The translations under genes and the position numbers were made by a program. 64,000 nucleotides of DNA from Adineta steineri (lineage: Eukaryota > Rotifera > Eurotatoria > Adinetida > Adinetidae), in assembly GCA_905250115.1 (NCBI GenBank), contig CAJNOI010000115.1, positions 186,001-250,000 of the forward strand, in the 5' to 3' direction. This document shows positions 62,177 through 64,000 of this stretch, piece by piece; within the stretch, counting starts at the first letter, position 1, and every line of letters begins with the position of its first letter. Below the pieces are notes generated by a model. That model made no database searches and had not been told where the DNA came from. It worked only from the letters and a program-made list of their open reading frames with translations.

Positions 62177-64000
62177 ATGTTTTATCATATAATTTTATTA
62201 TTATTATCATCAATATTTTATTCGATTTCTACTGTTCATTTATTGAATACAACATCAGGTATATATGTTGGTCGTACAGTTAAATATCGTAATACAATTG
62301 TTCAACAATATTTGGGTATTGAATATGGTAGAATTAGACAACGTTTTGAACGAGCAGAACCAATTATTCGTCAGAATGATTCAATTATTAATGCTACATC
62401 ATTTGGAAGTGTATGTAAACCAACAATAAGTTCATGTACAACAAATACGAGTGGACTTCTATTAACAACTTCATGTGCAATTAATTATGGAATATTTTCT
62501 ATAAAATCAAAACCAACTGAACAATGCCTTTTTCTAAATATTTTTATACCGATGACAATAGATAATAATAATAAAACAAAAAAAGCCATTTATATCTGGA
62601 TTCATGGTGGTTCTGGTCAAGTTGGTACAGGAAATGTATTTGATGGAACTATTTTTGCTGCTTTAGGAGATATAATTGTTGTAACATTTAATTATCGTTT
62701 GAATCTTTTTGGATTTCTTTCTTCAGGTGATGAACGTTTAGAAGGTAATCTTGGTTTATATGATCAATTAATGGTACTTGATTGGATATATAATAATAGT
62801 AAAGTATTAGGTGGTGATAGTCAACGTATAACAATTGGTGGTCATTCAGCTGGTGCACCCTATGCTTATTATTTAGCATTATCACCATTTAATCGTGGTC
62901 GAATACGTCGTTTAATATTGCAAAGTGGTTGTCCATTTAATATTTGGTCACATATAAAAGCTGATCAAGCTATAGAAAAATTTAATATTGTTGCACAAGA
63001 TAACCAATGTGAAATGATGATAACATTTGATGAAAAATTAAAATGTTTACGTGAAAAAGATTATCAGTCAATTGTTGAACATGAACATTATTCATATACA
63101 AGTGCTAATCACACAAATGTTGTTATTAATGGTAATTATATGAATAGATTTCAAGAAGAATTACATATAAATGATACATCATTAGCTAATATTGATATTC
63201 TTATGGGATCAAATGATGATGAAGGTAAAATAAAATTTTTATTTTCATTAAAATTATGTTATATATTTTTAGGTATTTATGTTGCTATCGTACCTATTCT
63301 TATCGAACAACCTGATGACGAATTTATAATACTTAACAGTATGAATTTTACTGAAATTTCATTAAAATTTCTTGCTGCAATGCAACCAAACAAAACTTGT
63401 TTACATGAACAAGCGTTAGAATTGTATGTATATGCTATAGACGAAATTAGAATTCAGTAAAATTCGGAATTTGACCAGACAGAATTAGAATATTATCGAT
63501 TTTGACTATAAAACTCGGTTAAAAATCAGTAAGGGAAATAGGTAAAAGGCTAAGATTAATAGTGAGGGTGAGGGCGAAGGTGTTGATGAGGATGATGAAC
63601 TTTGAATGCGAGAGTGAGGAGGAGGGTAAAAGTGAAAGTGAGTAATCGCGGGAAACCTCAGTTTTAGTCAAAATCTCATTGTTTATGAAAATTCTGGTGG
63701 TCTGAAATAGACTAACACTTGAATCCTGTACGACACACTCGCCCTCGCCCTAACTATTAGTCTTAGACTTTTACCTGTTTCCCTTACTGGTTTTTAACCA
63801 AGTTTTATAGTCGAAATCGATAATATTCTAATTTTGCCTACAATATATATATATATACATATTAAACTGATTGAAAAATATTTTTTCTATTTAGATATCA
63901 TATTCGTAATATGTTAGATGATTGTTATCAATCACCCGATTGTTATTGTTCAGCATTCTATAATTATTCTCGTCTTATAAGTGATGTTTTATTTTTAAAT
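62177..64000 (+). CDS. Type-B carboxylesterase/cholinesterase-like protein, 3' end outside window
   Basis: Exons 62177-63224, 63273-63423 and 63895 to beyond 64000 join in frame. A signal peptide (MFYHIILLLLSSIFYSISTV) is followed by the type-B esterase core: GIYVGRTV, QQYLGIEYG, EQCLFLNIFIP, the oxyanion loop WIHGGSGQVGTG, VVTFNYRLNLFGFLSSGD, EGNLGLYDQLMVLDWI and the nucleophile elbow GGHSAGAPYAYY with Ser224. The usual GESAG is GHSAG here. The acidic catalytic residue is Glu349 in GSNDDEG; the His should lie beyond the window. Many N-glycosylation sites are present. Exon 3 (YHIRNMLDDCYQSPDCYCSA) is joined across an intron that contains a foldback element. Family knowledge: secreted or membrane-bound ester hydrolases. 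The substrate is unknown. Confidence 0.9.
63480..63842. mobile_element. Foldback/MITE element inside an esterase intron
   Basis: The left arm, about 63480-63580, begins GAATTAGAATATTATCGATT. The right arm, about 63728-63842, reads as reverse complement AAATTAGAATATTATCGATT. The arms stay about 90 percent alike over roughly 100 bp, through AACTCGGTTAAAAATCAGTA and AGTAAGGGAAATAGGTAAAA. Each arm ends internally in a G-rich tract (GTGAGGGTGAGGGCGAAGGT; right arm complement TAGGGCGAGGGCGAGTGTG). About 150 bp of unique sequence separates them. No coding capacity. Confidence 0.85.

Overview
The window is AT-rich eukaryotic nuclear DNA. Most introns are 50-60 bp with GT...AG ends, and intergenic stretches run from 0.1 to 4.5 kb. 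A bdelloid rotifer is the best guess. The reasons are the NHL-repeat surface proteins with the VSYNQPKF / PYGIFIDTN style, the many intron-rich conserved animal genes, foreign-looking metabolic genes (a fungal-type NCS1 permease and a cyanase), and dispersed G-rich tracts resembling TGTGGG, the telomere repeat reported for Adineta. Genus and species cannot be told from the sequence alone.

Layout. At 1-8 kb lie the 3' end of a TENT5/FAM46 nucleotidyltransferase, a complete 9-exon KCMF1-type E3 ligase, a four-TM protein, a small basic protein, a single C2-domain protein, a cyanase and a C19orf12-like protein. A 4.5 kb gene-free stretch with a Tc1/mariner-like remnant precedes a FMRFamide-receptor-like GPCR (12.3-13.4 kb). 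At 15.6-19.4 kb is a PPP1R3 glycogen-targeting subunit of protein phosphatase 1. At 22.4-27.7 kb are two minus-strand genes, SZRD1 and a 12-exon PP2A B56 subunit. At 28.8-30.9 kb are a nibrin-C-terminus-like protein and a small membrane protein.

The accessory part is 31-45 kb. It holds a foldback element with nested minisatellite arms, a 157-bp hAT MITE with a perfect 8-bp target duplication, two divergent paralogous secreted cysteine-rich peptide genes with matching promoters, and an LRR gene whose 12 downstream exons are all exactly 84 nt. The LRR gene is flanked by two degenerate direct repeats of about 1.9 kb carrying broken copies of an unknown gene.

At 45.7-53.3 kb are a TMEM272-like protein, a large NHL-NHL-EGF-TM receptor-like gene containing an exact 888-nt exon duplication, a secreted protein with an SGLPNPHW motif, and a secreted, possibly GPI-anchored NHL protein. 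At 55-64 kb are an NMNAT with an unusual hydrophobic N-terminus, a secreted unknown, the NCS1 permease and a carboxylesterase. The esterase runs off the window end and has a foldback element in its intron.

How the genes work together. Phosphatase control appears twice (PPP1R3 and B56). Several products are surface or secreted: GPCR, NHL receptors, cysteine-rich peptides and esterase. NMNAT, the NCS1 permease and the cyanase serve NAD, nucleobase and cyanate metabolism. There is no sign of operons; each gene appears to have its own promoter. Exon boundaries were placed by hand from splice consensus, reading frame and, where possible, family similarity; all listed phases join in frame.
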